Assembly: GCA_017519975.1 (NCBI GenBank)
Contig: JAFWRM010000032.1
Span: 1-64,000 of the forward strand
Length of the DNA stretch: 64,000 nt
From: Oscillospiraceae bacterium
Lineage (GTDB): Bacteria; Bacillota; Clostridia; Oscillospirales; Oscillospiraceae
Direction of reading: 5' to 3'
Shown: positions 28,053 to 35,937 of the stretch, one piece after another
Numbering within the stretch: position 1 is the stretch's first letter
Layout of the letters: the number at the start of each line of letters is the position of its first letter
Position numbers and translations under genes: made by a program
The notes under the pieces: generated by a model
Told to the model about the DNA's origin: nothing
Database searches by the model: none
Seen by the model: the letters and a program-made list of their open reading frames with translations, nothing else

Positions 28053-29891
28053 TCAGTTGTTGTTCGGATCGTCGTCGACCACTTCGTAGTCGGCGTCGTA
28101 CACGTTGCCCTGCGGGCCGGCCTGAGGTCCGGCGCCGGGCTGCGGGCCGCCCTGCGGGTTGGCCTGCTGATACATTTTTTCGCTGGCGGCGTAGAAGGCC
28201 TTCTGCAGCTCTTCGGAAGCGGCTTTGATGGCGGCGCTGTCCGTGCCGGAAAGGGCGGTTCTCGTCTTCGCGATGGCAGCCTCGATGGCGGACTTGTCGG
28301 AGGCGTCCAGCTTGTCGCCCATCTCGCTGAGGGTCTGCTCGCTCTGGTACACCAGCTGCTCGGCTCCGTTGCGGATGTCCGTCTCCTCACGGCGCTTGGC
28401 GTCCTCAGCCGCGTACTGCTCAGCCTCGCGAACGGCCTTCTCGATGTCTTCCTTGGACAGGTTCGTGGAGGAGGTGATGGTGATGTGCTGCTCCTTGCCG
28501 GTGCCCAGATCCTTGGCGGAAACGTTTACGATGCCGTTGGCGTCGATATCGAAGGTGACCTCGATCTGCGGTACGCCGCGGCGGGCCGGGGCGATGCCGT
28601 CCAGATGGAATCGGCCCAGGGACTTGTTGTCCGCGGCCATCTCACGCTCGCCCTGCAGCACGTTGACCTCGACGGAGGTCTGGTTGTCGGCGGCCGTGGA
28701 GAACACCTGGCTCTTCTTGGTCGGGATGGTGGTGTTGCGCTCGATCAGCTTGGTGAACACGCCGCCCAGCGTTTCAATGCCCAGGGAAAGGGGAGTGACG
28801 TCCAGCAGAAGGATGCCCTCCACGTCTCCGCCGAGAACGCCGCCCTGGATGGCGGCGCCGATGGCGACGCACTCATCGGGGTTGATGCCCTTGAAGGGCT
28901 CCTTGCCGGTGATGTTCTTGACGGCCTCCTGCACGGCCGGGATACGGGTGGAACCGCCGACGAGCAGGATCTTGCTCAGATCGCTCGGCTTCAGTCCGGA
29001 ATCGGACAGCGCCTGGTTCACGGGGCCCATGGTCATCTGCACCAGATGGCCGGTCAGCTCGTTGAACTTGGCCCGGGTGAGGGTCATGTCCAGATGCTTG
29101 GGGCCGGTGGAATCCGCGGTGATGTAAGGCAGGTTGATGTTGGTGGAAGTCACGCCGGAAAGCGCGCACTTGGCCTTCTCAGCCTCTTCACGCAGACGCT
29201 GCATGGCGACCTTGTCGGTGGACAGGTCGATGCCGGTCTCGTTCTTGAACTGGCTGATCAGATACTTCACGATGCACTCGTCGAAGTCGTCGCCGCCCAG
29301 ACGGTTGTTGCCGGCGGTGGCAAGAACTTCGATGACGCCGTCGCCGATCTCCAGGATGGACACGTCGAACGTGCCGCCGCCCAGGTCGTACACCATGATC
29401 TTCTGCTCGGTCTCCTTATCCAGACCGTAGGCCAGAGCGGCCGCCGTGGGCTCGTTGATGATCCTCTTGACGTCCAGACCGGCGATGCGGCCGGCGTCCT
29501 TGATGGCCTGACGCTGAGAGTCAGTGAAGTAGGCGGGCACGGTGATGACGGCTTCCGTCACCGTAGTGCCCAGATAGCTTTCCGCGTCGGTCTTCAGCTT
29601 CTGCAGGATCATGGCGGAGATCTCCTGAGGAGTGTAGGACTTGCCGTCGATGGTCACCTTGTAATTGCTGCCCATCTCTCTCTTGATGGAGCTGACCGTC
29701 CGGTCGGGGTTGGTGACGGCCTGACGCTTGGCCACCTGACCCACCATGCGCTCGCCGGTCTTGGCAAAAGCTACGACGGACGGAGTGGTGCGGGCGCCCT
29801 CCGCGTTGGCGATGACAACGGGCTCGCCGCCCTCAATAACGGATACGCAGGAATTGGTCGTACCCAGGTCGATGCCGATGATCTTTCCCAT
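28053..29891 (-). CDS. dnaK: Chaperone DnaK (Hsp70)
   Basis: ATP-dependent chaperone with nucleotide-binding domain motifs [25 protein letters not shown] ([14 protein letters not shown]) and the phosphate loop [11 protein letters not shown], the substrate-binding domain ([14 protein letters not shown]) and a helical lid. The 612-aa length is normal for Firmicutes, which lack the N-terminal insertion of proteobacterial forms. It starts after CTGGAGGTTAT. It is the third gene of the CIRCE-controlled operon. Confidence 0.99.
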   Translation of the reverse strand: MGKIIGIDLGTTNSCVSVIEGGEPVVIANAEGARTTPSVVAFAKTGERMVGQVAKRQAVTNPDRTVSSIKREMGSNYKVTIDGKSYTPQEISAMILQKLKTDAESYLGTTVTEAVITVPAYFTDSQRQAIKDAGRIAGLDVKRIINEPTAAALAYGLDKETEQKIMVYDLGGGTFDVSILEIGDGVIEVLATAGNNRLGGDDFDECIVKYLISQFKNETGIDLSTDKVAMQRLREEAEKAKCALSGVTSTNINLPYITADSTGPKHLDMTLTRAKFNELTGHLVQMTMGPVNQALSDSGLKPSDLSKILLVGGSTRIPAVQEAVKNITGKEPFKGINPDECVAIGAAIQGGVLGGDVEGILLLDVTPLSLGIETLGGVFTKLIERNTTIPTKKSQVFSTAADNQTSVEVNVLQGEREMAADNKSLGRFHLDGIAPARRGVPQIEVTFDIDANGIVNVSAKDLGTGKEQHITITSSTNLSKEDIEKAVREAEQYAAEDAKRREETDIRNGAEQLVYQSEQTLSEMGDKLDASDKSAIEAAIAKTRTALSGTDSAAIKAASEELQKAFYAASEKMYQQANPQGGPQPGAGPQAGPQGNVYDADYEVVDDDPNNN

Positions 29892-29958
29892 AATGATAAC
29901 CTCCAGTAAATGAATGTATTACGCAGTCAGTGTTGTTGTATCTTCGATGGCGGCGCGG

Positions 29959-30540
29959 TCAGTTGGCCACCTGCACCATGGAAAACCGAATCACTTTGTC
30001 GCCCAGCCGGAATCCCTTCTGAAATTCCTGGACGATCTCGCCGGCGCCGTATTTTTCGTCTTCGACATGCATCACGGCGTTGTGAAGCGTGGGGTCGAAG
30101 GTCTCGCCCACCGCAGGGATCTCCGAAACGCCCATGCTCTCAAAGATCGCCTTGAGCTGCGTCATGGTCATTTCGATGCCCTTGTAGAAGGCTTCGTCGG
30201 AGCACTCGGCCGACAGGGCGCGCTCCAGATTGTCGTACACGGGAAGCAGGTCGGCGATGGCGGCGGAACGGATGTCGTCCCGCAGGGCGTCGCGCTCCTT
30301 GATGCTGCGCTTGCGGTAATTGTCGTACTCCGCGGCCAGGCGCAGGTATTTATCCTGCTCTTCCTTCAGGCGGGCTTCCCATTCCGCCTTCTCGTCGCGC
30401 TCAGGCTCCGCGGAGGTGGTCTCCGCCGGTTCCGCGGGGACCTCTTCGGGCGTCTCCGGCGCGGCTTCGGCAGCCGCAGCCGCTTTCTTCTGCTCCGGTT
30501 CCTCCGCCGGGGCGGCGGCCTTTTTCTTATCCTTTGCCAT
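29959..30540 (-). CDS. grpE: Nucleotide exchange factor GrpE
   Basis: Releases ADP from DnaK. At 193 aa, an Ala/Glu/Pro-rich disordered N-terminus is followed by a long coiled coil (EEQDKYLRLAAEYDNYRKRS) and the C-terminal beta domain ending in the GrpE signature (FDPTLHNAVMHVEDEKYGAGEIVQEFQKGFRLGDKVIR, seen in pieces). It lies between hrcA and dnaK with short gaps and the ribosome site TGAGGAGA. Confidence 0.97.
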   Translation of the reverse strand: MAKDKKKAAAPAEEPEQKKAAAAAEAAPETPEEVPAEPAETTSAEPERDEKAEWEARLKEEQDKYLRLAAEYDNYRKRSIKERDALRDDIRSAAIADLLPVYDNLERALSAECSDEAFYKGIEMTMTQLKAIFESMGVSEIPAVGETFDPTLHNAVMHVEDEKYGAGEIVQEFQKGFRLGDKVIRFSMVQVAN

Positions 30541-30577
30541 AATGAGTCATCTCCTCAGGAGTCGTTGATCACGGTGT

Positions 30578-31624
30578 TCACTCATCGCCCGGCAGCGTAA
30601 AGCCGCCGCTGAGGAGCCATCCCAGCCCCTGGGCGATATAGGCGAGCTTGGAAGACACCTGCGTGTAGTCCATGCGGGTAGGGCCTACGACCCCGATGAT
30701 GCCCTGCATGTCGTCTCCCACGTTGTAGCGGGCGACCACCACGCTGCTGTCCTTCAGTTCTTCCGCCAGGTTCTCCGGCCCGATCGTGATGCGGGCGCTG
30801 CCGGCCGCCTCGGGGGCGGGCAGCTTCAGCAGTTCCGATTCGTCGGAGAGGTAGCGGATGATCTTCTGCGCCTTGTCGGTATCCCGGAACTCCGGCAGGT
30901 CCAGCAGATGGGACGTGCCCGTCAGGAAGGAATCGTGCGCCTTCGAGGCTGTCAGGCTCTCGATGATGAAGCCGACGGCAATGGCCACCAGACCAAGGCT
31001 GTCGTCGATGGAGCGCTCGGCGGAAACGATCAGTTCCGGCGTGATCTCGTTCTCGCGGATCCCGGTGAACCGGGCGTTGAGCACGCTGCCCAGCTTTGTC
31101 AGCTGATCCGGCCGGATCTCATAGTGCAGCCGCACGAGCTTGTTCTTCACGCTGTCATCCGACAGCATGGCCACCAGAATAAACGTGTTCGCGTCGATGG
31201 TGACGATGGCGAAATGCTCTACGGTACACTCCTTCACCTTGGCCGTCAGCACGTAGGCGGGGTAGTTGGTCAGCTGAGAGGTGAGCTTTCCGGCTTCGGA
31301 GATGATCCGATCCAGCTGCTGCACCTTGCTGCGCAGCGCCCGGTTGATCATTTCCGTTTCCTCAAGGCTGAGCCGCTGCTGCTCCATCAGCTCGTTGACG
31401 TACACCCGGTATCCCAGAGAGGTGGGGACGCGCCCGGCGGAGGTGTGCGGCTGTTCCAGCAACCCCATCTGCTCCAGCGCGGCCATCTCGTTGCGGATGG
31501 TGGCGGAAGAGACCTGGATCCCGCAGAACTCGGCCACGGCCTTGGAGCCGACGGGTTCGGCGGTCTGTATGTAGCGGTCTACTACGGTTCGGAGTATCCG
31601 CTTTTTCCGATCACTCAGTTCCAT
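30578..31624 (-). CDS. hrcA: Heat-inducible transcription repressor HrcA
   Basis: Repressor that binds CIRCE operators and is kept active by GroEL. At 348 aa it has an N-terminal winged helix (VDRYIQTAEPVGSKAVAE, SSATIRNEMAALEQMGLL) and the HrcA dimerisation domain, ending with the conserved IIGVVGPTRMDYTQV block. It is the first gene of hrcA-grpE-dnaK-dnaJ and is autoregulated through the CIRCE element just upstream. Confidence 0.98.
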   Translation of the reverse strand: MELSDRKKRILRTVVDRYIQTAEPVGSKAVAEFCGIQVSSATIRNEMAALEQMGLLEQPHTSAGRVPTSLGYRVYVNELMEQQRLSLEETEMINRALRSKVQQLDRIISEAGKLTSQLTNYPAYVLTAKVKECTVEHFAIVTIDANTFILVAMLSDDSVKNKLVRLHYEIRPDQLTKLGSVLNARFTGIRENEITPELIVSAERSIDDSLGLVAIAVGFIIESLTASKAHDSFLTGTSHLLDLPEFRDTDKAQKIIRYLSDESELLKLPAPEAAGSARITIGPENLAEELKDSSVVVARYNVGDDMQGIIGVVGPTRMDYTQVSSKLAYIAQGLGWLLSGGFTLPGDE

Positions 31625-31657
31625 AAGCAGTTCCCCCGGAAACTCTGTCCGATACGT

Positions 31658-31684
31658 TTAGCACTCTTAACCTCTGAGTGCTAA
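31658..31684 (-). promoter_or_regulatory. CIRCE operator (HrcA binding site)
   Basis: Perfect consensus inverted repeat TTAGCACTC, nine bases, GAGTGCTAA, between the promoter -10 box and the hrcA start. It represses the operon at normal temperature. Confidence 0.98.
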
Positions 31685-31688
31685 GCAC

Positions 31689-31717
31689 AATGTATCACTT
31701 AGTTCCAGCAGTGTCAA
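31689..31717 (-). promoter_or_regulatory. Sigma-A promoter of the hrcA operon
   Basis: Reverse-strand TTGACA (31717-31712), 17-bp spacer, TACATT (31694-31689). It ends five bases before the CIRCE element, so HrcA binding would cover the transcription start. Confidence 0.9.
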
Positions 31718-31753
31718 GTGCGGAGTGATAAGTTTCAAAAATTATTCACACTT

Positions 31754-31787
31754 GAAAAAATCTCCGTCCGCAGCAGCGGACGGAGGT
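31754..31787 (-). terminator. Rho-independent terminator downstream of ribU
   Basis: On the reverse strand CTCCGTCCGCTG pairs with CAGCGGACGGAG (two-step loop) and is followed by ATTTTTTC. It lies about 105 bp beyond the ribU stop. Confidence 0.85.
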
Positions 31788-31893
31788 GGGTCTGATGCAT
31801 CGTGGGTTTCTGCGGGTGCTGCGTTCGACAGGGGAAGCGGCCTCCGGCGGCGTCTGAGCCGGAAGGGTCGATTTCAGGGCAAAGAGAACGCGG

Positions 31894-32619
31894 TCACGCC
31901 GCCTGTCGCTTCCGGAACAGGACGGGTCCCAGCCGCTTGTACAGCAGGAAGGTGAGCAGGGAAACTACCACGCCCTTGAGCAGGTTGAAGGGAACGACGG
32001 CGAACAACACCAGAGTGGAAACGCTGTTGATGGCTCCGTTCACCTTGGTGCCCATGGCGATGATGGCTTCCATCGGCATCCCGAACAGTTCCGAGAACTT
32101 CGGCAGAAGATACACGGCGTTGAAAAGGCTGCCGAACACCGTCATCACCAGCGTGCCGACCACCATGCCCATCAGGGCGCTCTTTTTCGTCTTTTTCACA
32201 TGGTAGATGACCGAGGCGGGCAGCACCAGCGTGCATCCGACCACAAAGTTGGCAAAGTCGCCGACGAAGGCGGTGGAAGTGCCCTTCAGCAGCAGCTTGA
32301 GCACCACCTTCAGCAGCTCGCAGATCACGCCGGCCGTCGGGCCGAGGTAGAAGGAACAGAGAAGCACGGGCAGCTCGCTCAGGTCCAGCTTGTAGAAGCC
32401 GGGAGCGAAAAACAGCGGGATCTCCAGCAGCATCAGCACGGCGGCCACGGCGGAGAACAGCGCTGTGAATACGACGCGGCGGGTGCCGGTGGCCTTGACG
32501 CTGGAATGGCACAGAAAGCGCTGGGCCAGCCAGGCGATGAGCGCGATGCCGGCGATGATGGCAGCGCACACCAGAAGAAAGGAGAGGTTCTCCTTCGCGG
32601 ACGAGATCAGTTCATTCAT
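31894..32619 (-). CDS. ribU: Riboflavin ECF transporter S component
   Basis: Substrate-binding membrane subunit of an energy-coupling-factor importer; 241 aa with about six helices. The start ATG is nine bases from GGGAGG. RibU-type features include ALFSAVAAVLMLLEIPLFFAP, the DLSELPVLL segment, and GPTAGVICELLKVVLKLLLKG. Control by an FMN riboswitch immediately upstream makes riboflavin the expected ligand. The shared EcfA/EcfT module is not in the window, which is normal for group II ECF systems. Confidence 0.92.
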   Translation of the reverse strand: MNELISSAKENLSFLLVCAAIIAGIALIAWLAQRFLCHSSVKATGTRRVVFTALFSAVAAVLMLLEIPLFFAPGFYKLDLSELPVLLCSFYLGPTAGVICELLKVVLKLLLKGTSTAFVGDFANFVVGCTLVLPASVIYHVKKTKKSALMGMVVGTLVMTVFGSLFNAVYLLPKFSELFGMPMEAIIAMGTKVNGAINSVSTLVLFAVVPFNLLKGVVVSLLTFLLYKRLGPVLFRKRQAA

Positions 32620-32631
32620 GCATATACCTCC

Positions 32632-32662
32632 CAAAAAAGAAAAATGCCCGGAACTTCCGGGC
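32632..32662 (-). terminator. Riboswitch-controlled terminator before ribU
   Basis: GCCCGGAA paired with TTCCGGGC followed by ATTTTTCTTTTTTG on the reverse strand, directly ahead of the ribU ribosome site. This is the expression platform of the FMN riboswitch. Confidence 0.85.
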
Positions 32663-32698
32663 GCAGAGAAATATGAAGAAAGACAATATGAAAATCAT

Positions 32699-32808
32699 CT
32701 TCTTCCATCCAGACTGTAACTGTCGGTACCGGAGTCTCACCGGTTCGGCGCCTGAGGCGCTCGCGGACTGTACCGCCGATCGGGAATTTCACCCTGCCCT
32801 GAAGATAA
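32699..32808 (-). promoter_or_regulatory. FMN riboswitch (RFN element)
   Basis: On the reverse strand it begins with the conserved CAGGGCAGGGTGAAATTCCC block. It contains GGCGGTACAGTCCGCGAGC, then GGTGAGACTCCGGTACCGAC, and closes with AGTCTGGATGGAAGAAGA. These are the hallmark FMN aptamer sequences. It controls ribU through the terminator just downstream. Confidence 0.97.
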
Positions 32809-32916
32809 CCACATTATATACCCGTACGGGGCGCGGTGGCAAGAGGCATTTTGACAAAATCCGCGCCTCGGGCTACAATGGTCCTGCAGAAATACGGGAA
32901 TGCGGGGGACGCCGGA

Positions 32917-33429
32917 ATGTCGCTGCGGGACATCAGAAAAGAGAATACCTGCTGCTTCACGGGGCACCGCGTGCAGAAGCTGCCCTGGGGCCCGAGGGAA
33001 ACGGATCCGCGCTGCGCCGCGCTGCGCATCCGCCTGTTCGACCGGCTGGAAGAACTGTACGACGTCGGCGTACGCCATTTCATCTGCGGGATGGCGCAGG
33101 GGAGCGACATGCTGTTCTGCGAAGAGGTGCTGAAGCTCCGGGACGACCGCCCCGGAGTGACGCTGGAGGCCGCGCTTCCGTGCCCCCAGCAGCCGGACCG
33201 CTGGCCGGAAAGCTTTCGGACCCGGTATACGCAGCTGCTGGCCCGGTGCGATTACGTGACCTGCGTGAGCGGCGAGTATACGCCTCAGTGCATGCGCCTG
33301 CGCAACGAATATATGGTGGACCATTCCCGCGTGCTGCTGGCCGTATACTCCGGCAGCTACGGCGGTACGATGCAGACGGTGAACTACGCCCGGCGCAGCG
33401 GCCTGGAAGTGATTATACTTGAACCGTAA
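32917..33429 (+). CDS. SLOG/DUF1273 (YpsA-like) family protein
   Basis: A 170-aa cytoplasmic protein of the DUF1273/SLOG type, a Rossmann-like fold thought to bind nucleotides or nucleotide derivatives. Signature features are the N-terminal CCFTGHR motif, FICGMAQGSDMLF (the GxxxGxD-like loop), ALPCPQQPDRW and SGEYTPQCMRLRNEYMVDHS. YpsA homologues influence cell division and growth in Bacillus and Staphylococcus. The ATG chosen follows GGGGGACGCCGG. It is a single gene between the FMN-riboswitch region and a terminator. Confidence 0.88.
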   Translation: MSLRDIRKENTCCFTGHRVQKLPWGPRETDPRCAALRIRLFDRLEELYDVGVRHFICGMAQGSDMLFCEEVLKLRDDRPGVTLEAALPCPQQPDRWPESFRTRYTQLLARCDYVTCVSGEYTPQCMRLRNEYMVDHSRVLLAVYSGSYGGTMQTVNYARRSGLEVIILEP

Positions 33430-33444
33430 CGGACAGAAACAGGA

Positions 33445-33479
33445 GAAGGGGCTTTTCCGCACGCCGGAAAAGCCCCTTT
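33445..33479. terminator. Bidirectional terminator between SLOG gene and fumarase beta
   Basis: Stem GAAGGGGCTTTTCCG paired with CGGAAAAGCCCCTTT with a short loop and T-rich flank; serves both convergent genes. Confidence 0.85.
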
Positions 33480-33487
33480 CTTCTGTC

Positions 33488-34021
33488 TCAGTCTCTTTGA
33501 AAAATGTCGCGGCCGGCGGCGTCCACCGCCACGATCAGCGGCAGGTGGTCGACGGTGAGCCGCTTGACGGATTCACACCCCAGCTCGGGGAAGGCGATCT
33601 CCTCCGCGGAGGTGATGTGGCGCGCGATCAGCGCTCCGGCGCCGCCCACGGCGCACAGATAGACGGAACCGGTCTCCCGGATCGCCTGCTTCACGCCCTC
33701 GTCGCGCTCGCCCTTGCCGATGGTGGCGGCCACGCCCAGCCGGTAGAGCCGTGGGGCGAACCCGTCCATCCGGGCGGAAGTGGTGGGTCCGCAGGAACCA
33801 ACGGGCATGCCGCCGTGGCCCGGGGTAGGGCCGGCGTAGTAGATCACGGCGTCGCGCAGCGGAAAGGGGAGTTCGCTCCCCTCGTCCAGCAGGCGGAACA
33901 GCTCCTTATGGGCGGCGTCGCGGGAGGTGTAGACCGTCCCGGACAGATACACCCGGTCCCCGACGGACAGCTCGGGGATGGCGGACCGCAGCCCCTCGGT
34001 GGTCAGTTCAAATTCTTTCAT
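33488..34021 (-). CDS. fumB: Class I fumarate hydratase/tartrate dehydratase beta subunit
   Basis: C-terminal (beta) half of the oxygen-sensitive Fe-S fumarase family, 177 aa, which completes the active site of a separate alpha subunit. Motifs include YYAGPTPGHGGMPVGSCGPTTSARMDGFAPRLY in pieces, MIGKG-like AATIGKGER, and AVGGAGALIA near the end. The expected alpha subunit is not adjacent; the upstream gene is instead a DivIVA-like coiled coil whose 3' end overlaps this start by 14 bases. The ribosome site GGAGAT supports the chosen ATG. L-tartrate dehydratase is the alternative activity. Confidence 0.88.
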   Translation of the reverse strand: MKEFELTTEGLRSAIPELSVGDRVYLSGTVYTSRDAAHKELFRLLDEGSELPFPLRDAVIYYAGPTPGHGGMPVGSCGPTTSARMDGFAPRLYRLGVAATIGKGERDEGVKQAIRETGSVYLCAVGGAGALIARHITSAEEIAFPELGCESVKRLTVDHLPLIVAVDAAGRDIFQRD

Positions 34022-34568
34022 GGCGCCGGATCTCCACGGTACGCTTTTTCGGAACGTCCGGTTCCGAAGGGGCGGCGGGCTCTTTCGCGGGTGGGGCTTC
34101 GGCGGGCGTATCGTCGCCCGGCGCCTCCGGTCCTTCCGGCTCCGAAGGAGCGACGGATTCCTCCGCCGGCGTGGCCTCCGCAGGCGTATCGTCTTCCGCG
34201 AACGCGGGAGTCTCCTCCGCTTCGGGATCCCTGGCGGCCCGGGCGCTTTCCTCCTCCTCTTCCTCGCCGACAAAGGCGCCGGACAGGGCGTTGAGCTCCG
34301 TCAGGGAGGAACGCACGGCCTTCTGCAGTCCGCGGCAGGTCTCCTCCGCGCGCTCCGCCCGCAGTTCTGCCTCCGCCAGCTCCGTCCGCAGGGTCTCGTT
34401 CTCTTCCTGCGCCGCGGCAAGGGCGCCGCGCAGCTGTTCCAGCTGGGCTTCCAGCTCGGAGGTGCGGTCGGACAGGACCTCCTTCTGCCTGGCCTGATCC
34501 GTGATGTAGTTTACCACGTCTCTCCGGTTGAAGCCGGAGAACAGTGCGGATTTGAATCGGTTGCTCAT
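34008..34568 (-). CDS. DivIVA-like coiled-coil protein with Pro/Glu/Ala tail
   Basis: A 186-aa protein. The N-terminal block (FKSALFSGFNRRDVVNYI) resembles the start of DivIVA/GpsB-like proteins that recognise curved membrane or the division site. A strong coiled coil (about 28-90) and a long disordered acidic Pro/Ala/Glu tail follow, ending KKRTVEIRRHERI. It overlaps the lipoprotein gene upstream (ATG beside its stop) and the fumarase beta gene downstream. A role in cell-shape or division scaffolding is inferred from the N-terminus only. Confidence 0.7.
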   Translation of the reverse strand: MSNRFKSALFSGFNRRDVVNYITDQARQKEVLSDRTSELEAQLEQLRGALAAAQEENETLRTELAEAELRAERAEETCRGLQKAVRSSLTELNALSGAFVGEEEEEESARAARDPEAEETPAFAEDDTPAEATPAEESVAPSEPEGPEAPGDDTPAEAPPAKEPAAPSEPDVPKKRTVEIRRHERI

Positions 34569-35899
34569 GGCGTTTCCTCCTGTTGTGATTCATCGGACAC
34601 AGGCTGTCCGCTGCCGTTTTCCTCGCCGTTGCCGTCCGGCGCGGGCTCTTCCGTCGTTTCCTGATCGATCGGAGTATCGGCTTCACCGCCCTCATCCGGT
34701 TCGGGTGAAACGTCGGCGGCCGGTTCATCCGGGATCTCCGCCGGCGTAGGCTCGGTCCCGGAGGGCGGCTGCGCGATGGGATACGCGTCCGGGCAGGCCG
34801 GGTAGTCCGCGGTGTCCCAGTAATACTGCTCCGCCGTCATGACGTCGTCGCTGAGAAGCGGGGAGCCGTCCGCGGGCGATACGTGCCCGCCCGTGGGGTC
34901 GACGTGGTACCACTTTCCGTCGCAGCTGACGATGTTCCACCAGGCGCTCTCGCCGCCGTGCCATCCCTCCACCACGTAGCAGCCGATGTTCAGACGGTCG
35001 CACAGGGCCTTCAGGGAAAGGGCGGCGCTTTTACGCGTGCCTGAGCGGGTGACGAGGTAGCCGTAGGCCGAATCGGTGAGCGAACTGACGGGAGAGGGCA
35101 GCAGCGTGGTGCCGTTGTTGTGCTCCGCGATCAGGGTCTGGATCACCCCGTAGTCGTCGGTGTTGCCCGTGTGGCCGGCGATCTCGTCCGCCCGAGAGAT
35201 CGTGCGGCTGCGCATGTCTTCCATGACGGCCCGACGGTAGGGCCAGAGGAATTTCACCTCCATGATGCGATCCCCGGTGGCGGCGGGGTAGCACACCACG
35301 TCCAGTTCGGGTTCCAGCAGGCAGTCCAGCGGGGCGCGCCGGAACAAATAGGTTATGCGCTCGGTCAGATACTCCTCCGTGATGTCGTCAAGCGCGGTGC
35401 GGAACACCAGCTCCTGGCTGAAGTTCGAAAGGCTGGACCGCAGCCGGGAATCCATGTAGCGCAGGGAGGATACGGTGAAAAGACTGTCGATATCCTCGGC
35501 CTCACGCTTGTAGGTTACGGATACCTGCACGTTGCAGTAGGCTACGATGGGGGTCAGACGGCAGGAGATGTAGTACACGGCGTATGCGCCCAGCGGGGTC
35601 TCCAGCGCCACCGACTGGCACAGGTCCATCAGCTCCGCCTCCCGGGCGGACATGTCCTCCGGCAGGGGCATGCGGAACACGGCCTCGGTTTTTTCCTGCG
35701 CCAGCATGTTCTGCACGGCCAGCGCGAAGTCTTCGTCGCTGGCGATGAGGGGCGCGTCCTCGGAGCTGTCCGATCCGGGATCGTCGCGGCGGGACGCGTA
35801 GGGTTCTATGACGCTCACTTCTCCCTCCAGAATGGAGGCGCAGCCGGAGGCGCCGAGAAGGAGCAGCAGGCAGAGAATGGGGAGGATCACGCGTTTCAT
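34565..35899 (-). CDS. Lipoprotein with a degenerate transglutaminase-like domain
   Basis: A 444-aa lipoprotein: signal peptide with lipobox LGASGC (lipidated Cys21), a long N-terminal region of mixed fold, a transglutaminase-like C-terminal domain (about 270-370), and a disordered acidic tail. Compared with the family pattern (GVC for the nucleophile, HaWN for His, DxTw for Asp), the first two are changed. SGTRKSAAL stands where the Cys block should be, and ESAWWN stands for HaWN. KWYHVDPTGG is retained. It is therefore likely non-catalytic, unlike the intact homologue at 46784-48097. The start was chosen to give the lipoprotein signal; the ribosome site is weak. Its stop overlaps the coiled-coil gene. 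Confidence 0.75.
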   Translation of the reverse strand: MKRVILPILCLLLLLGASGCASILEGEVSVIEPYASRRDDPGSDSSEDAPLIASDEDFALAVQNMLAQEKTEAVFRMPLPEDMSAREAELMDLCQSVALETPLGAYAVYYISCRLTPIVAYCNVQVSVTYKREAEDIDSLFTVSSLRYMDSRLRSSLSNFSQELVFRTALDDITEEYLTERITYLFRRAPLDCLLEPELDVVCYPAATGDRIMEVKFLWPYRRAVMEDMRSRTISRADEIAGHTGNTDDYGVIQTLIAEHNNGTTLLPSPVSSLTDSAYGYLVTRSGTRKSAALSLKALCDRLNIGCYVVEGWHGGESAWWNIVSCDGKWYHVDPTGGHVSPADGSPLLSDDVMTAEQYYWDTADYPACPDAYPIAQPPSGTEPTPAEIPDEPAADVSPEPDEGGEADTPIDQETTEEPAPDGNGEENGSGQPVSDESQQEETP

Positions 35900-35937
35900 G
35901 CGCGCATCACCGTATCCTTTCCGCCGGGGATCCGGCA

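Noticed and set aside
28047..29909. Long forward-strand frame opposite dnaK
   Set aside because: Shadow of dnaK, a highly conserved gene.
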